Assembly (NCBI RefSeq): GCF_000442275.2
Contig: NZ_KE557306.1
Span: forward strand, 443,342 to 507,341
Length of the DNA stretch: 64,000 nt
From: Litoreibacter arenae DSM 19593
GTDB taxonomy: Bacteria > Pseudomonadota > Alphaproteobacteria > Rhodobacterales > Rhodobacteraceae
Direction of reading: 5' to 3'
Part shown: positions 45,942 to 55,396 of the stretch, one piece after another
Numbering within the stretch: the stretch's first letter is position 1
How the letters are laid out: every line of letters begins with the position of its first letter
Translations under genes and position numbers: made by a program
Notes under the pieces: model-generated
Told to the model about the DNA's origin: nothing
The model's input: only the letters and a program-made list of their open reading frames with translations
Database searches by the model: none

Positions 45942-46732
45942 TTCAGGAACCTTCGGTTGGCGAACAGGAAGACGAGAGAAATCAGCGTCACAGCTGTCAT
46001 CGCCAGCACCGATAGCGCCGCTCCCATGGGGGCGTTGTTCAGCTTCAGGAATTGCGTCTGGATCATGTTGGCGATCATCAGCCCGTCCGGTCCGCCGACA
46101 AGACGGGGCGTGACGTAGTCACCGATGGTCGGGATAAACACGATCAACGTGGCCGCAATGACGCCGGGCATCGCCAGCGGCAAGGTCACGCGGAAAAAGG
46201 TGCGCACGGTGCCTTCGCCGAGATCTTGGGAGGCCTCCAGCAGCGAACGGTCGATCTTTTCCAGCGCGACATAGATCGGCAAAATGGTGAAAGGCGCAAA
46301 GGCGTGGGCCAGCGTGATGACCACCGCGTTGGAATTGTAGAGGATGAAGGTCAACGGCTCGTCGATCAGCCCAAGCCACAGCAGGCCGGAGTTCAGCACG
46401 CCGTTGAAGCCAAGGATGACTTTCCACAAGAACGCCCGCAGCAGGTAGCTGGTCCAGAACGGGATGGTGATGAGGAAAACCCAGAACGCCTTGCGCTCCG
46501 GGCGGACATGGAAGGACACGAAATAGGCAATGGGGAAGGCCAGCACGACCGTGACCACGGTGACGGCGCCCGCAATAGTCACCGACCGTAGCATAATCGC
46601 GCGGTAGATCGGGTCGGAAAACGCCTCTTGGTAGTTTTTCAGCGTAAAGGTGTGGTCGATGTTCAGGAAGTCCTGCGTCCAGAAGCTGAACGCGAAGATG
46701 GTCGCAAGCGGCACGGCCAGCAGCAACAGCAC
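45938..46732 (-). CDS. ABC permease, PotB-like, start uncertain
   Basis: A PotB-type permease: EAA loop SLLEASQDLGEGTVRTFFRVTLPLAMPG, with FTLKNYQEAF and DYVTPRLVGG. The only conventional start, GTG at 46732, falls in the middle of the first membrane helix and leaves no basic N-terminus. The frame is open upstream and encodes KRISARFDTDAKRGLALISP, a natural permease beginning, but the codon in front is ACG (46805-46807); no ATG, GTG or TTG lies in that stretch. Either a non-canonical start or a base change removed the ATG. Divergent from the MFS gene. Confidence 0.85.
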   Translation of the reverse strand: MLLLLAVPLATIFAFSFWTQDFLNIDHTFTLKNYQEAFSDPIYRAIMLRSVTIAGAVTVVTVVLAFPIAYFVSFHVRPERKAFWVFLITIPFWTSYLLRAFLWKVILGFNGVLNSGLLWLGLIDEPLTFILYNSNAVVITLAHAFAPFTILPIYVALEKIDRSLLEASQDLGEGTVRTFFRVTLPLAMPGVIAATLIVFIPTIGDYVTPRLVGGPDGLMIANMIQTQFLKLNNAPMGAALSVLAMTAVTLISLVFLFANRRFLK

Positions 46733-46946
46733 GTAGATAGCGGTCGGGCTTATCAGCGCCAGCCCGCGTTTCGCGTCGGTGTCAAAACGTGCAGAGATTC
46801 TTTTCGTGCCCCCGAAGTCCGATCTCTAGATTACGGCAAAGACGTCGCGGGGCAAGAGGGTTTGCATGAACCACCCACCAGTTCGCGCGTTGGGGTGACA
46901 ATCGGTGGGTTTGCAGTAGCTTAAGCCTCAAAATACAGGAGTCGTC

Positions 46947-48230
46947 ATGAAATCCGAAAGTCTGCAATCCACGCTCTTCGAGCTGCTGGTAGAAAATCCG
47001 GAAGCGGACGGTGGCCTGACCGAAGGCGCCAAAAAGCACGAGCCCCGCAGTTTTCTGCGTCATGCGGCGGCTTTGGGCATGACCAAGCTGGCCGACGGGT
47101 TGATCGACCCGAAGCTGGTGTTGAGCTGGCTTCTGACGACGCTCGGTGCGCCTGCTTTTTATGTCGGTCTTCTGGTGCCGATCCGCGAGGCAGGTGCGTT
47201 GTTGCCGCAACTGGCGCTCGCGTCCTGGGTCGAAGGCATGGCGCAGCGCAAATGGGCGTGGGTTGCGGGGGCGGTCGGGCAGGGGGCGTCGGCGCTCGCG
47301 ATTGTGCTGGTCGCCCTGAGCTTTGAAGGTGCGCTGGCAGGTGGCCTCATCTGCGTGGCCCTTGCGGTGCTGGCCTTGTCGCGAAGCCTGTGCAGCGTGT
47401 CCTACAAGGACATTTTGGGCGAAACCGTCGCCCAAAGCCACCGTGGCAGCGCGACCGGCATCGCCAGTTCCACCGCATCTGCCGGTGTCATCGTCTTCGC
47501 GCTGTTGTTGATGAGCGGCGTTTTCGCGCGGGAAGGGCTGGTGCTCGTGTCCATCGGCCTTGCCGCTTGCCTGTGGGGGCTGGCGGCGCTGGTCATGGCC
47601 AGCCTGCATGAGGAGGAGACCAAATCGTCGGACCAGTCGTTCAACCCGCTGGCCCAGTTCCGCATATTGCGCGAGGATGCCCAGTTGCGGCGCTTCATCG
47701 TGACGCGCGGTTTGCTGGTCTCCACCGCGCTGGCACCGCCCTACATGATCCTGCTGGCGGGCAGCGAAGGGGCGCTGTCGCAGCTAGGTGCACTGGTGCT
47801 CGCCTCGGCGCTGGCTTCGCTTCTCAGCTCTTACGTGTGGGGGCGGTTGTCGGACCGCTCCTCGCGCCTGGTGTTGCTGTTGTCAGGGGTTTCCGGCTCC
47901 GGTGCGCTTGTCGCAACGCTTGTATTTTCGGCGCTTGGCCTTTTGGAAACCATATGGGCCTTGCCGCTGGCGTTATTCGCGCTGATGATCGCCTATCACG
48001 GGGTCAGGCAGGGGCGATCGACTTATCTCGTAGACATGTCGCCAGAGGGGCAGCGCGCGGCCTATACAGCGGTGTCGAACACCGTGATCGGGGTGTTGCT
48101 GCTGGCGTCCGGTGCGTTCGGTGCCTTGGCGGGGGTGGTGGGGCCAGCCGTGACATTGCTGGCTTTTGCACTCATGGCTGCCGGAGCCGCCTTCGTGGCC
48201 TACGGGCTTGAAGAGGCCGAACACGCGTAG
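46947..48230 (+). CDS. MFS transporter
   Basis: A 427-residue major-facilitator protein with about 12 hydrophobic segments. The loop motif is DGLIDPKLVLSWLL, followed by VWGRLSDRSSR (GRxSDR type) in the second half. It has a long acidic N-terminal leader (about 40 residues: LLVENPEADGGLTEGAKKHE). A good ribosome site (CAGGAGT) precedes the ATG. Substrate unknown. Confidence 0.87.
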   Translation: MKSESLQSTLFELLVENPEADGGLTEGAKKHEPRSFLRHAAALGMTKLADGLIDPKLVLSWLLTTLGAPAFYVGLLVPIREAGALLPQLALASWVEGMAQRKWAWVAGAVGQGASALAIVLVALSFEGALAGGLICVALAVLALSRSLCSVSYKDILGETVAQSHRGSATGIASSTASAGVIVFALLLMSGVFAREGLVLVSIGLAACLWGLAALVMASLHEEETKSSDQSFNPLAQFRILREDAQLRRFIVTRGLLVSTALAPPYMILLAGSEGALSQLGALVLASALASLLSSYVWGRLSDRSSRLVLLLSGVSGSGALVATLVFSALGLLETIWALPLALFALMIAYHGVRQGRSTYLVDMSPEGQRAAYTAVSNTVIGVLLLASGAFGALAGVVGPAVTLLAFALMAAGAAFVAYGLEEAEHA

Positions 48231-48292
48231 CGTTTCGGTTGCACTGCTGGAAACAACCGCTAGCTTGGCGCGGCATCATCTAAGGAGGGGCC

Positions 48293-49033
48293 ATGCCTGA
48301 CTATCTTGACACCACCGCCGGTCGCCGCATTGCCTATCATCGCACGGAAGGGCAAGGCCCCGGCGTGGTGTTTCTGGGCGGTTTCAAATCCGACATGGAG
48401 GGCACCAAGGCCATTCATCTGGAGGCATGGGCCAAGGCGCAGGGCCGCGCCTTTTTGCGCTTTGATTATTCGGGCCATGGCCAGTCGTCGGGTGAGTTCA
48501 CGGACGGGTCCATCGGCGACTGGGCGGATGACGCGCAAGCCGCGATTGAGGCGCTGACCGACGGGCCGCAGCTGCTGGTCGGCTCCTCCATGGGCGGGTG
48601 GATTTCCTTGCTGCTGACCCAACGCATCGCCCCACGCATAGGCGGGCTGGTGACGATCGCTGCCGCGCCGGATTTCACCGAGGACAGCATGTGGGCGGGC
48701 TTCACCGATGCCCAGAAAGCCGAATTGCAAGGCGGGCAGGTGGCCCTGCCGTCCGACTACGGCGAGCCCTATATTATTACCAAGCGGCTTATCGAAGAGG
48801 GGCGTAACAATCTGGTGCTGCGCGCGCCGCTGCCGTTGCCGTTTCCGGTGCGCTTCCTGCAAGGCACGGCTGACGCAGACGTGGACATGTCCGTGGCGCT
48901 AAGATTGCTGGACCACGCCGAAGGGCCGGATATGCGGCTGACGCTGTTGAAAGGTGCCGATCACCGTTTCTCGGACGCAGCTGCGCTTGAGTTGATCGAG
49001 ACCGCAATCCGCGACGTGCTGGAGAGAATTTGA
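48293..49033 (+). CDS. Alpha/beta hydrolase (ABHD10-like)
   Basis: A 246-residue serine hydrolase. Nucleophile Ser in VGSSMGGWI, catalytic His in GADHRFSD, with FDYSGHGQSSGEF as the loop typical of this group. Substrate unknown. A good ribosome site (GGAGGGG) is present. It overlaps the next hydrolase gene by 1 base. Confidence 0.87.
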   Translation: MPDYLDTTAGRRIAYHRTEGQGPGVVFLGGFKSDMEGTKAIHLEAWAKAQGRAFLRFDYSGHGQSSGEFTDGSIGDWADDAQAAIEALTDGPQLLVGSSMGGWISLLLTQRIAPRIGGLVTIAAAPDFTEDSMWAGFTDAQKAELQGGQVALPSDYGEPYIITKRLIEEGRNNLVLRAPLPLPFPVRFLQGTADADVDMSVALRLLDHAEGPDMRLTLLKGADHRFSDAAALELIETAIRDVLERI

Positions 49034-50013
49034 TGCAAACCTTCGGGAAGTGGCTGGGGCGGATACTGCTCGCTCTGGTGATCCTTGGTGTTGTGATCTG
49101 GCTGTTCGTGCCCCGCGAACCGGTCGATACGGAAATATCATTTGATCCCAGTGTTATAGGTGACGACATTGATGCTTATCTGGCGCGTGAAGAGGCGCAA
49201 TTTGACGACATAACCGAAGGCGTCGAAAAGCGGGTGATCTGGGCCGATGAGGTGGCCGAGCAGACGCCGCTGTCCATCGTCTACATTCACGGCTTCTCCG
49301 CCACGTCCGAGGAAATCCGGCCCGTTCCCGACAAGCTGGCCGACCAGCTTGGTGCCAACCTGTTTTATACCCGCCTGACAGGCCACGGACGTGGCGGGCT
49401 GGCCATGGCAGAGCCGGTCGCGGGTGACTGGCTTGAGGATACCGCCGAGGCTTTGGCAATCGGGCGGCGCATCGGGCAGGAGGTCATCGTGATCGCCACA
49501 TCAACCGGCGGCACCGCTGCGGCTATCGCCGCGACCGATCCGGCACTGATGGAGCGGGTCAAGAGCATCGCGATGGTGTCGCCGAACTTCCGCGTGCGCT
49601 CTCCGGCGGCGGTCATTCTCGACTGGCCGCTGGCGCGCAGTTGGGCCGCGATGGTTGCCGGTGCCGAACGCAGCTTCGCGCCGATCAACGACGCGCACGG
49701 AAAATACTGGACAACGCTCTACCCGACGAGCGCACTCATCCCCATGGCGGCATTGGTCAGGCACGCGCGCGAGGCGGACTATTCTCAGGTGACCACGCCC
49801 GCCTTGTTCATCTTCTCCGACGAGGACGGGGTGGTGTCGGCGGAAACCACCCGTGCGGTGTCCACGAAATGGGGCGGGCCGGTTCAGCTTGCCCCGCGCG
49901 AATTAGGGGAAGGGGACGATCCCTTCAATCACGTGATCGCAGGCGATATCCTCAGTCCCGGACAGACAGACGCCACCGTGGCGCTGCTACGGTCATGGGT
50001 GGACGGTCTATGA
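49033..50013 (+). CDS. Membrane-anchored alpha/beta hydrolase
   Basis: A 326-residue protein with an N-terminal membrane helix (ILLALVILGVVIWLFV) and an exported hydrolase domain. Oxyanion HGFS in IVYIHGFSATSEE, nucleophile in ATSTGGTAAA (Ala for the first Gly of GxSxG), Asp in FIFSDEDGV, and His in DPFNHVIAG. LTGHGRGGLAM is the family loop. Coupled to the preceding hydrolase; start ATG chosen over a TTG one codon earlier. Confidence 0.85.
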   Translation: MQTFGKWLGRILLALVILGVVIWLFVPREPVDTEISFDPSVIGDDIDAYLAREEAQFDDITEGVEKRVIWADEVAEQTPLSIVYIHGFSATSEEIRPVPDKLADQLGANLFYTRLTGHGRGGLAMAEPVAGDWLEDTAEALAIGRRIGQEVIVIATSTGGTAAAIAATDPALMERVKSIAMVSPNFRVRSPAAVILDWPLARSWAAMVAGAERSFAPINDAHGKYWTTLYPTSALIPMAALVRHAREADYSQVTTPALFIFSDEDGVVSAETTRAVSTKWGGPVQLAPRELGEGDDPFNHVIAGDILSPGQTDATVALLRSWVDGL

Positions 50014-50032
50014 CGTCCGGCTTGCCGCACCG

Positions 50033-50689
50033 ATGAGACGCAAGCCCGCGTCAATGTGGTCGCTGGAGACCTTGGGGCGGGAACGGCTGTCCAAATACTT
50101 CTTCATGCGCGAGTTCCTGTATTCGGAGATTGCCAACTTCCACCAGATCCAGAACATCCCCGAGGATGTCGAACTGACGCTGGAGGTCGGGCGGGCGTTT
50201 TGCACACAATTGCTAGACCCGCTGCACGAGACCTTTGGGTGCGTCAGCGTGCGGTCCGGCTACCGTTCACCGTCGCTCAACAGGTTTGGCAACGAGAACA
50301 AGCTGAACTGCGCACGAAACGACTACCCGGGCGAGTGTCACATCTGGGATCGCTCCTCCGAGCTCAAGATCGGCGGCGCGACGATCGTGATCCCATGGTT
50401 CGCCGACCAATACGCGCAGGGCCGTGACTGGCGCGATCTGGCTTACTGGATACACGACCATCTGCCCTATTCGGAACAGTGGTATTTTCCGAAGCTGGCG
50501 GCGTTCAATCTCACTTGGGAGCCGGTCCCGCGGCGCACGATCTCAAGCTACATCGCCCCGCGTGGCAAACTGGTCGCGGCAGGTGCTGCGCCGCCCGAAA
50601 ACCTCGCCGCCCGCCGCGCGCGCTACGCGGATTTCCCGCCCTTTCGTTGTGTCGTGCAGCCTGCCACGCCTGACAGATGGCGGCTGTGA
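50033..50689 (+). CDS. Uncharacterised protein, peptidase M15-like in part
   Basis: A 218-residue protein. The segment SVRSGYRSPSLNRFGN resembles M15 (VanY-type) peptidases, with a His in ECHIWDRSS where the zinc His sits, but the rest of the zinc motif is not preserved. A second conserved-looking segment is YWIHDHLPYSEQWYFPKLAAFNL. Activity uncertain. It sits between hydrolases with a 20-bp gap. Confidence 0.6.
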   Translation: MRRKPASMWSLETLGRERLSKYFFMREFLYSEIANFHQIQNIPEDVELTLEVGRAFCTQLLDPLHETFGCVSVRSGYRSPSLNRFGNENKLNCARNDYPGECHIWDRSSELKIGGATIVIPWFADQYAQGRDWRDLAYWIHDHLPYSEQWYFPKLAAFNLTWEPVPRRTISSYIAPRGKLVAAGAAPPENLAARRARYADFPPFRCVVQPATPDRWRL

Positions 50690-50782
50690 CTGGCAGAGAC
50701 AGCGTTAGCGATTGCATCGCCATGCGGTTTCGCCGACAACATGGCGAAGTCAGGGAGAGCCGTGAAATGAAAGACAACTTCC

Positions 50783-51478
50783 ATGCGTGAACCGCTGGTT
50801 TTGCTGCCGGGAACGATGTGCGATGCGCGTATCTTCGGCCCGCAAATCAAGGCGCTCGGTCGGGAACGGGCGATGCATATCGCGCCTGTGTCGGGGCATG
50901 AAACGGTAGAGGCTCTGGCCGAAAATGTCCTTGCCGGAGCGCCCGAGCGTTTTGCGTTGGCCGGCACGTCCTTGGGCGGCATGGTTGCGATGGAAATCGT
51001 CAGGCGCGCACCGACCCGCGTCACGCGGCTGGCCTTGATGGATACCAGCGCACTTGCCGAAACGCCCGCCTTCGCCGCCATGCGCGAGCCTAAGATCGCG
51101 CGGGTCATGGCGGGCTCTCTGGTCGATGTGATCCGCGAAGAGGTCGCGCCGGACGATCTCGCAGCGGGTGCGGCCAGACAGTCTGTGCTCGACCTTGTCC
51201 TCGATATGGCGCTGGAGCTTGGGGAGGGCGTTTTCCTGCGCCAATCGCGTGCCTTGCAGCGGCGGCCCGATCAGCAAGGAGTGTTACGCAAGATGCGGTT
51301 GCCAACGTTGATTTTATGTGGCGCGGAGGACCGACAGTACCCCGTGGCCCGCCATCAGTTCATGGCGGACCTTATTTTCGGGGCAAAGCTGGCTGTGATC
51401 CCGGAGGCCGGCCTGTTGCCGACGCTGGAGCAGCCCGAGGCGGTCAATGCCGCCTTGGTGCAATGGCTTGAGAGCTAG
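50783..51478 (+). CDS. Alpha/beta hydrolase lacking the usual catalytic His
   Basis: A 231-residue hydrolase-fold protein. Nucleophile Ser in AGTSLGGMVAM and Asp in CGAEDRQYP are normal. The expected C-terminal AGHLPTLEQPE reads AGLLPTLEQPE, with Leu (CTG) in place of His, so it is probably inactive or altered. Stop shared as CTAG with the convergent phaZ. Confidence 0.82.
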   Translation: MREPLVLLPGTMCDARIFGPQIKALGRERAMHIAPVSGHETVEALAENVLAGAPERFALAGTSLGGMVAMEIVRRAPTRVTRLALMDTSALAETPAFAAMREPKIARVMAGSLVDVIREEVAPDDLAAGAARQSVLDLVLDMALELGEGVFLRQSRALQRRPDQQGVLRKMRLPTLILCGAEDRQYPVARHQFMADLIFGAKLAVIPEAGLLPTLEQPEAVNAALVQWLES

Positions 51479-52758
51479 GCTTTTTTCTTTGTCAGCTGAG
51501 CCACGTTGCTTTTGGCGGCCTTCGGCGCGTCGGAATTCGCGTCGATGAACTCAAGAACAAGCGGGCGGATATTGTTGCGCCAGCTTTTGCCTGCAAAGAT
51601 ACCGTAGTGACCGGCGCCCGGCTCTACGTGCGATGCCTTCTTGCTGTCCGGCAGGCCGGTGCACAGATCCAATGCTGCGATGCACTGACCAGGGGCCGAA
51701 ATATCGTCTTCTGCCCCTTCCACGGTTTTTACAGCAACCGATGTGATCTTGCCGATGTCGACCGGCTTGCCGTTCACCGTGAACCGATTCTCTGCGATTT
51801 CGCGGCCTTTGAAGATGCGCTCGACCGTCGACAGGTAAAATTCTGCGGTCATATCCATGACTGCAAGATACTCGTCATAGAACTTGTTGTGCTTCGCTTG
51901 CGCACCGATATCGCCCCGCGATACCGCCATGATGTGGTTGCGGAATGCGTCACCGTGGCGGTCGGCGTTCATGGACATGAACGACGCCAGTTGAAGCAAG
52001 CCGGGATAGACCATCCGGCCCACGCCATTGTATTTGAAGCCGACACGTTGGATTGCCGATTCTTCCAGCTGACCCATAGTGATGCGGCGTCCAAAGTCGG
52101 TGACGTCCGTGGCTGCTGCGTCCGGATCGACCGGACCGCCGATCAGCGTCAGGGACCTTGGTTGCGCTTTCGGGTCCTCTTCCGCCAGATACGCCGTCGC
52201 CGCGAGCGCGAGCGGAACGGGTTGGCAAACTGCGATCACATGTGTGTCCGGGCCCAGTTCTTTCATGAAATCAACAAGGTACGAGGTGTAATCCTCGATA
52301 TCAAACTTGCCGTCGCTGACCGGTATATCGCGGGCATTGTGCCAATCGGTTATGTAAACCTCGGCCTCCGACAACAAACTTATCACAGTCGAGCGCAAAA
52401 GTGTCGCGTAGTGTCCCGACATCGGGGCCACCAACAGAATCTTGCGGTCTTTTTGCGGGCGATCGGTGACATGAAAGTGAATCAGGTCGCCAAAAGGCTT
52501 CACCACGGGCCGCTCGATTCGCACCAGATGGTCACGACCGTCCTCGCCAACTACGGAGGCGATGTTCCACGCAGGTTTCGCAACCATTCGGGCGAATGTC
52601 CGCTCGGTAACTTCCCCCCACGCGCCTAGCATTTTAAAGAAGGGGTTTGGCGTCAGGGCGACGGCAGGGTTGGCACCGATGGCTTCCGCTGTCGCACCCA
52701 ACCACTGGTTGGTGACGCGTATCGTTTCCATCAGGTCATATGTTGCCATATACTTCAC
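51475..52758 (-). CDS. phaZ: Intracellular polyhydroxyalkanoate depolymerase
   Basis: A 427-residue enzyme of the PhaZ (intracellular, PHB_depo_C) class. The nucleophile Cys lies in AVCQPVPLALAA, where other hydrolases have Ser. GPVDPDAAATDVTDFG and the end VEPGAGHYGIFAGKSWR (catalytic His) are typical. It starts with GTG and a good AGGAG; a second in-frame ATG follows 9 bases later. Divergent from phaC by 113 bp. Confidence 0.94.
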   Translation of the reverse strand: MKYMATYDLMETIRVTNQWLGATAEAIGANPAVALTPNPFFKMLGAWGEVTERTFARMVAKPAWNIASVVGEDGRDHLVRIERPVVKPFGDLIHFHVTDRPQKDRKILLVAPMSGHYATLLRSTVISLLSEAEVYITDWHNARDIPVSDGKFDIEDYTSYLVDFMKELGPDTHVIAVCQPVPLALAATAYLAEEDPKAQPRSLTLIGGPVDPDAAATDVTDFGRRITMGQLEESAIQRVGFKYNGVGRMVYPGLLQLASFMSMNADRHGDAFRNHIMAVSRGDIGAQAKHNKFYDEYLAVMDMTAEFYLSTVERIFKGREIAENRFTVNGKPVDIGKITSVAVKTVEGAEDDISAPGQCIAALDLCTGLPDSKKASHVEPGAGHYGIFAGKSWRNNIRPLVLEFIDANSDAPKAAKSNVAQLTKKKA

Positions 52759-52834
52759 AGGAGGCTCCTTTCGAGCGTAAACTTGTCCCTACGTCAATTC
52801 GTCGCTTTGCCTCCCAAGCTGGCGGACGATACTT

Positions 52835-52846
52835 CGCAGGTGCAGC
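52835..52846. promoter_or_regulatory. Candidate PhaR operator before phaC
   Basis: CGCAGGTGCAGC is the exact reverse complement of the 12-base element GCTGCACCTGCG found in front of phaR (56150-56161). It sits 25 bp from the phaC ATG in the phaZ/phaC gap and can affect either gene. Confidence 0.6.
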
Positions 52847-52871
52847 ATCAAGGTATTGTGGAAAGCTCAAA

Positions 52872-54683
52872 ATGACAACCAAAACTGATACACCGGACGA
52901 GAATGACGCTGCGGAGAAGCTTGAACGCCTCAATGCGAATCTCACCAAGATAGATGAGCTTTCGAAGCGCTTGGTCGCGGCCATGGGCAAAAAGAAGTCC
53001 GCAGATCCGGGTTTGCAAGCCCCCGGGCAGGACGTTTATATGCAAGCCGCAGCGGCATATATGGCCGAAATGATGAACAACCCCTCCAAAATCCTTGAGC
53101 AGCAGGTCAATTATTGGGGAAAGTCGTTAAAACACTATGTAGAGGCGCAACAGCAATTCGCGCAGGGCAAGATCGCCCCGCCAGAGAACAAGGGTCCGTC
53201 AGACCGTCGCTTCAAATCCGAGCTGTGGGACACGCATCCCTATTTCAACTTCATCAAGCAGCAATACATGTATTCGTCGGAAGCCATCACCGACGCAATG
53301 AAGAATCTCGACGGGCTTTCGGACCATGAAAAAAGCCGGGTGTCATTCTTCGCCCAGCAGATCGTGGATATGTTTGCGCCCACCAATTTCCTTGCAACCA
53401 ACCCCGAAGCGCTGGCCAAAGCCGTAGAGACCGACGGCGCGTCGCTGGTAAAAGGGTTGGAGAACCTCGTCCGTGACATCGAAGCCAACGAGGGCGACTT
53501 GCTGGTAAGCCTCGCGGACGAAACGGCCTTCAAGGTGGGCGAAAACATCGCCACGACCGAAGGCTCCGTCGTGTTCCGCAACCATATGTTCGAACTGATC
53601 CAATACAAGCCGACCACGGAAAAGGTCCATGCCACGCCGGTGGTGATCTTCCCGCCTTGGATCAACAAGTTCTACATAATGGACCTGAAGCCGCAGAACT
53701 CCCTGATCAAATGGATCGTCGATCAGGGCCACACCCTGTTCGTCGTGTCTTGGGTCAACCCCGATGCCAGCTATGCCGATGTGGGGATCGACACCTATAT
53801 TGACGACGGCTACCTGACGGCTCTTGAAACCGTAAAGAAGATCACCGGTGAAAAGCAGGTCAATGCGGTTGGCTACTGTATTGCGGGGACCACGCTGTCA
53901 CTGGTGCTGGCACTGCTGAAAAAGCGCAAGGACAAGACGGTCAAATCCGCAACCTTCTTCACCATGCTCTCGGATTTCGAAGACCCCGGCGAGATGGGCG
54001 TGTTCCTTGAAGACGATTTTGTCGACGGGATCGAGCGGCAAGTGGCGGAAAAGGGGTTCCTTCACTCGTTCTTCATGTCGCGCACCTTCTCCTATCTGCG
54101 CGCAAACGATCTGGTCTACGGCCCGGCCATTCGCAATTACATGATGGGGGAGGCGCCTCCGGCGTTCGACCTGCTGTATTGGAATGGCGACAGCACCAAC
54201 CTGCCGGGACGGTTCGTCGTCGAGTATCTGCGCGAGCTGTGTCAGGGCAACAAGCTTGCCAAAGGCACGATGGAGATACTGGGGGAGACGCTGTCTCTGT
54301 CCGACATCGACCTGCCAATTTGCGCAATCGCCTGCGAGACCGATCACATCGCGGCTTGGCGTGGCTCTTACACGGGAATCAGGCAGTTCGGATCGAAGGA
54401 CAAAACCTTCATCGTCTCCGAGTCGGGGCACGTTGCGGGCATCATCAACCCGCCGAGCAAAAAGAAATACGGCCATTATACCAACCCCGACATGACCGGT
54501 ACGCAGGATGAATGGTGGGCAGGGGCCACCCATCACGAGGGGTCCTGGTGGCCGCGGTGGGACGAGTGGCTTACGGATAAGTCCTCCAAGAAAGTGCCTG
54601 CCCGCGAGCCAGGAAGTAAGGAATTTCCGATACTTGGACCGGCACCCGGCACCTATGTGACGGTTAAATCCAACAAGGCTTAG
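52872..54683 (+). CDS. phaC: Class I polyhydroxyalkanoate synthase
   Basis: A 603-residue polymerase that builds PHB from 3-hydroxybutyryl-CoA. The lipase-like box is GYCIAGT with the active Cys, Asp is in ETDHIAAWRGSY, and His is in SGHVAGIINPP. Start set at MTTKTDTPDEND, preceded by GGAAAG; an in-frame extension to 52740 overlaps the phaZ leader. Closing DEWWAGATHHEGSWWPRW is typical. Confidence 0.97.
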   Translation: MTTKTDTPDENDAAEKLERLNANLTKIDELSKRLVAAMGKKKSADPGLQAPGQDVYMQAAAAYMAEMMNNPSKILEQQVNYWGKSLKHYVEAQQQFAQGKIAPPENKGPSDRRFKSELWDTHPYFNFIKQQYMYSSEAITDAMKNLDGLSDHEKSRVSFFAQQIVDMFAPTNFLATNPEALAKAVETDGASLVKGLENLVRDIEANEGDLLVSLADETAFKVGENIATTEGSVVFRNHMFELIQYKPTTEKVHATPVVIFPPWINKFYIMDLKPQNSLIKWIVDQGHTLFVVSWVNPDASYADVGIDTYIDDGYLTALETVKKITGEKQVNAVGYCIAGTTLSLVLALLKKRKDKTVKSATFFTMLSDFEDPGEMGVFLEDDFVDGIERQVAEKGFLHSFFMSRTFSYLRANDLVYGPAIRNYMMGEAPPAFDLLYWNGDSTNLPGRFVVEYLRELCQGNKLAKGTMEILGETLSLSDIDLPICAIACETDHIAAWRGSYTGIRQFGSKDKTFIVSESGHVAGIINPPSKKKYGHYTNPDMTGTQDEWWAGATHHEGSWWPRWDEWLTDKSSKKVPAREPGSKEFPILGPAPGTYVTVKSNKA

Positions 54684-54782
54684 GTCGGCGAATAGCCCTT
54701 ATCTGCAAGGCGCGGAGGCGAGATATCGCACCGCGCCTTTTGCGCCTCAGGGGGTGTTTGACCTTGGGTAAAAAAAATTATG

Positions 54783-54838
54783 CTGCAGTGCAGAATAATA
54801 CTTGCAATGCTGCGCTGCGGCACGTATATATGCTGCAG
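54783..54838 (+). promoter_or_regulatory. phaP promoter with CTGC/GCAG operators
   Basis: A -35 TTGCAA (54802-54807) and a -10 TATATA (54825-54830) are 17 bp apart. Three TGC elements overlap it: CTGCAGTGCAG (54783-54793), CTGCGCTGC (54810-54818, in the spacer) and TGCTGCAG (54831-54838). The first matches the CTGC-N3-GCAG form reported for PhaR binding; occupancy here is an inference. Confidence 0.7.
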
Positions 54839-54892
54839 ACGCAAACAAGATAACGGGCCTGATCTGGCCCACACACACTGGAGACCAAGACA

Positions 54893-55342
54893 ATGGCTAA
54901 CAAAACTCAAGACTTCACAAAAGTATTCTCCGACATGGCAGCTGCTTTCCCGGTTGATATGTCCGCTTACAACGAAGCAATGAAAAACTCCGCTGCTCTG
55001 GGCGAAAAAATGTCCAAAGTTGCTCTGGACGCCGCAGCGACTTCCGCTGACCTGTCCTCCAAATGGACCAAAGAAACTCTGGCAAAAATGTCCGGCGTGA
55101 CCAAAGCCCAAGCAGAGCCTGCCGACTACGCAAAAGCAGTCACCGACTTCGCTTCCGCACAAGCTGAATCTTCCGCAGAGCACATGGCTGCTTTCGCTGA
55201 AGTTGCGAAAAAAGTGCAAATGGAAACTGTTGAGCTGCTGATGGCTGCTGGCAAAGACATGCAAGAAGACACCACCGCCGCTGTGAAAAAAGCAACGGAC
55301 GAGCTGGCTGCTTCCGCAAAGAAAGCTGCGAAAGTTTCGTAA
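54893..55342 (+). CDS. phaP: Phasin
   Basis: A 149-residue granule-coating protein. Ala/Lys-rich helices without Cys or Trp clusters: AMKNSAALGEKMSKVALDAA, then TDFASAQAESSAEHMAAFAE and AVKKATDELAASAKKAAK. Codons are biased to GCT, AAA and CTG, unlike neighbours, as for a very abundant protein. Under the PhaR-type promoter and closed by a terminator. Confidence 0.93.
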   Translation: MANKTQDFTKVFSDMAAAFPVDMSAYNEAMKNSAALGEKMSKVALDAAATSADLSSKWTKETLAKMSGVTKAQAEPADYAKAVTDFASAQAESSAEHMAAFAEVAKKVQMETVELLMAAGKDMQEDTTAAVKKATDELAASAKKAAKVS

Positions 55343-55396
55343 GCTTTCGGACTTAAAAACTGCTGCTGTATCCTCCCAACAGCGTGCAGGTTTAGA

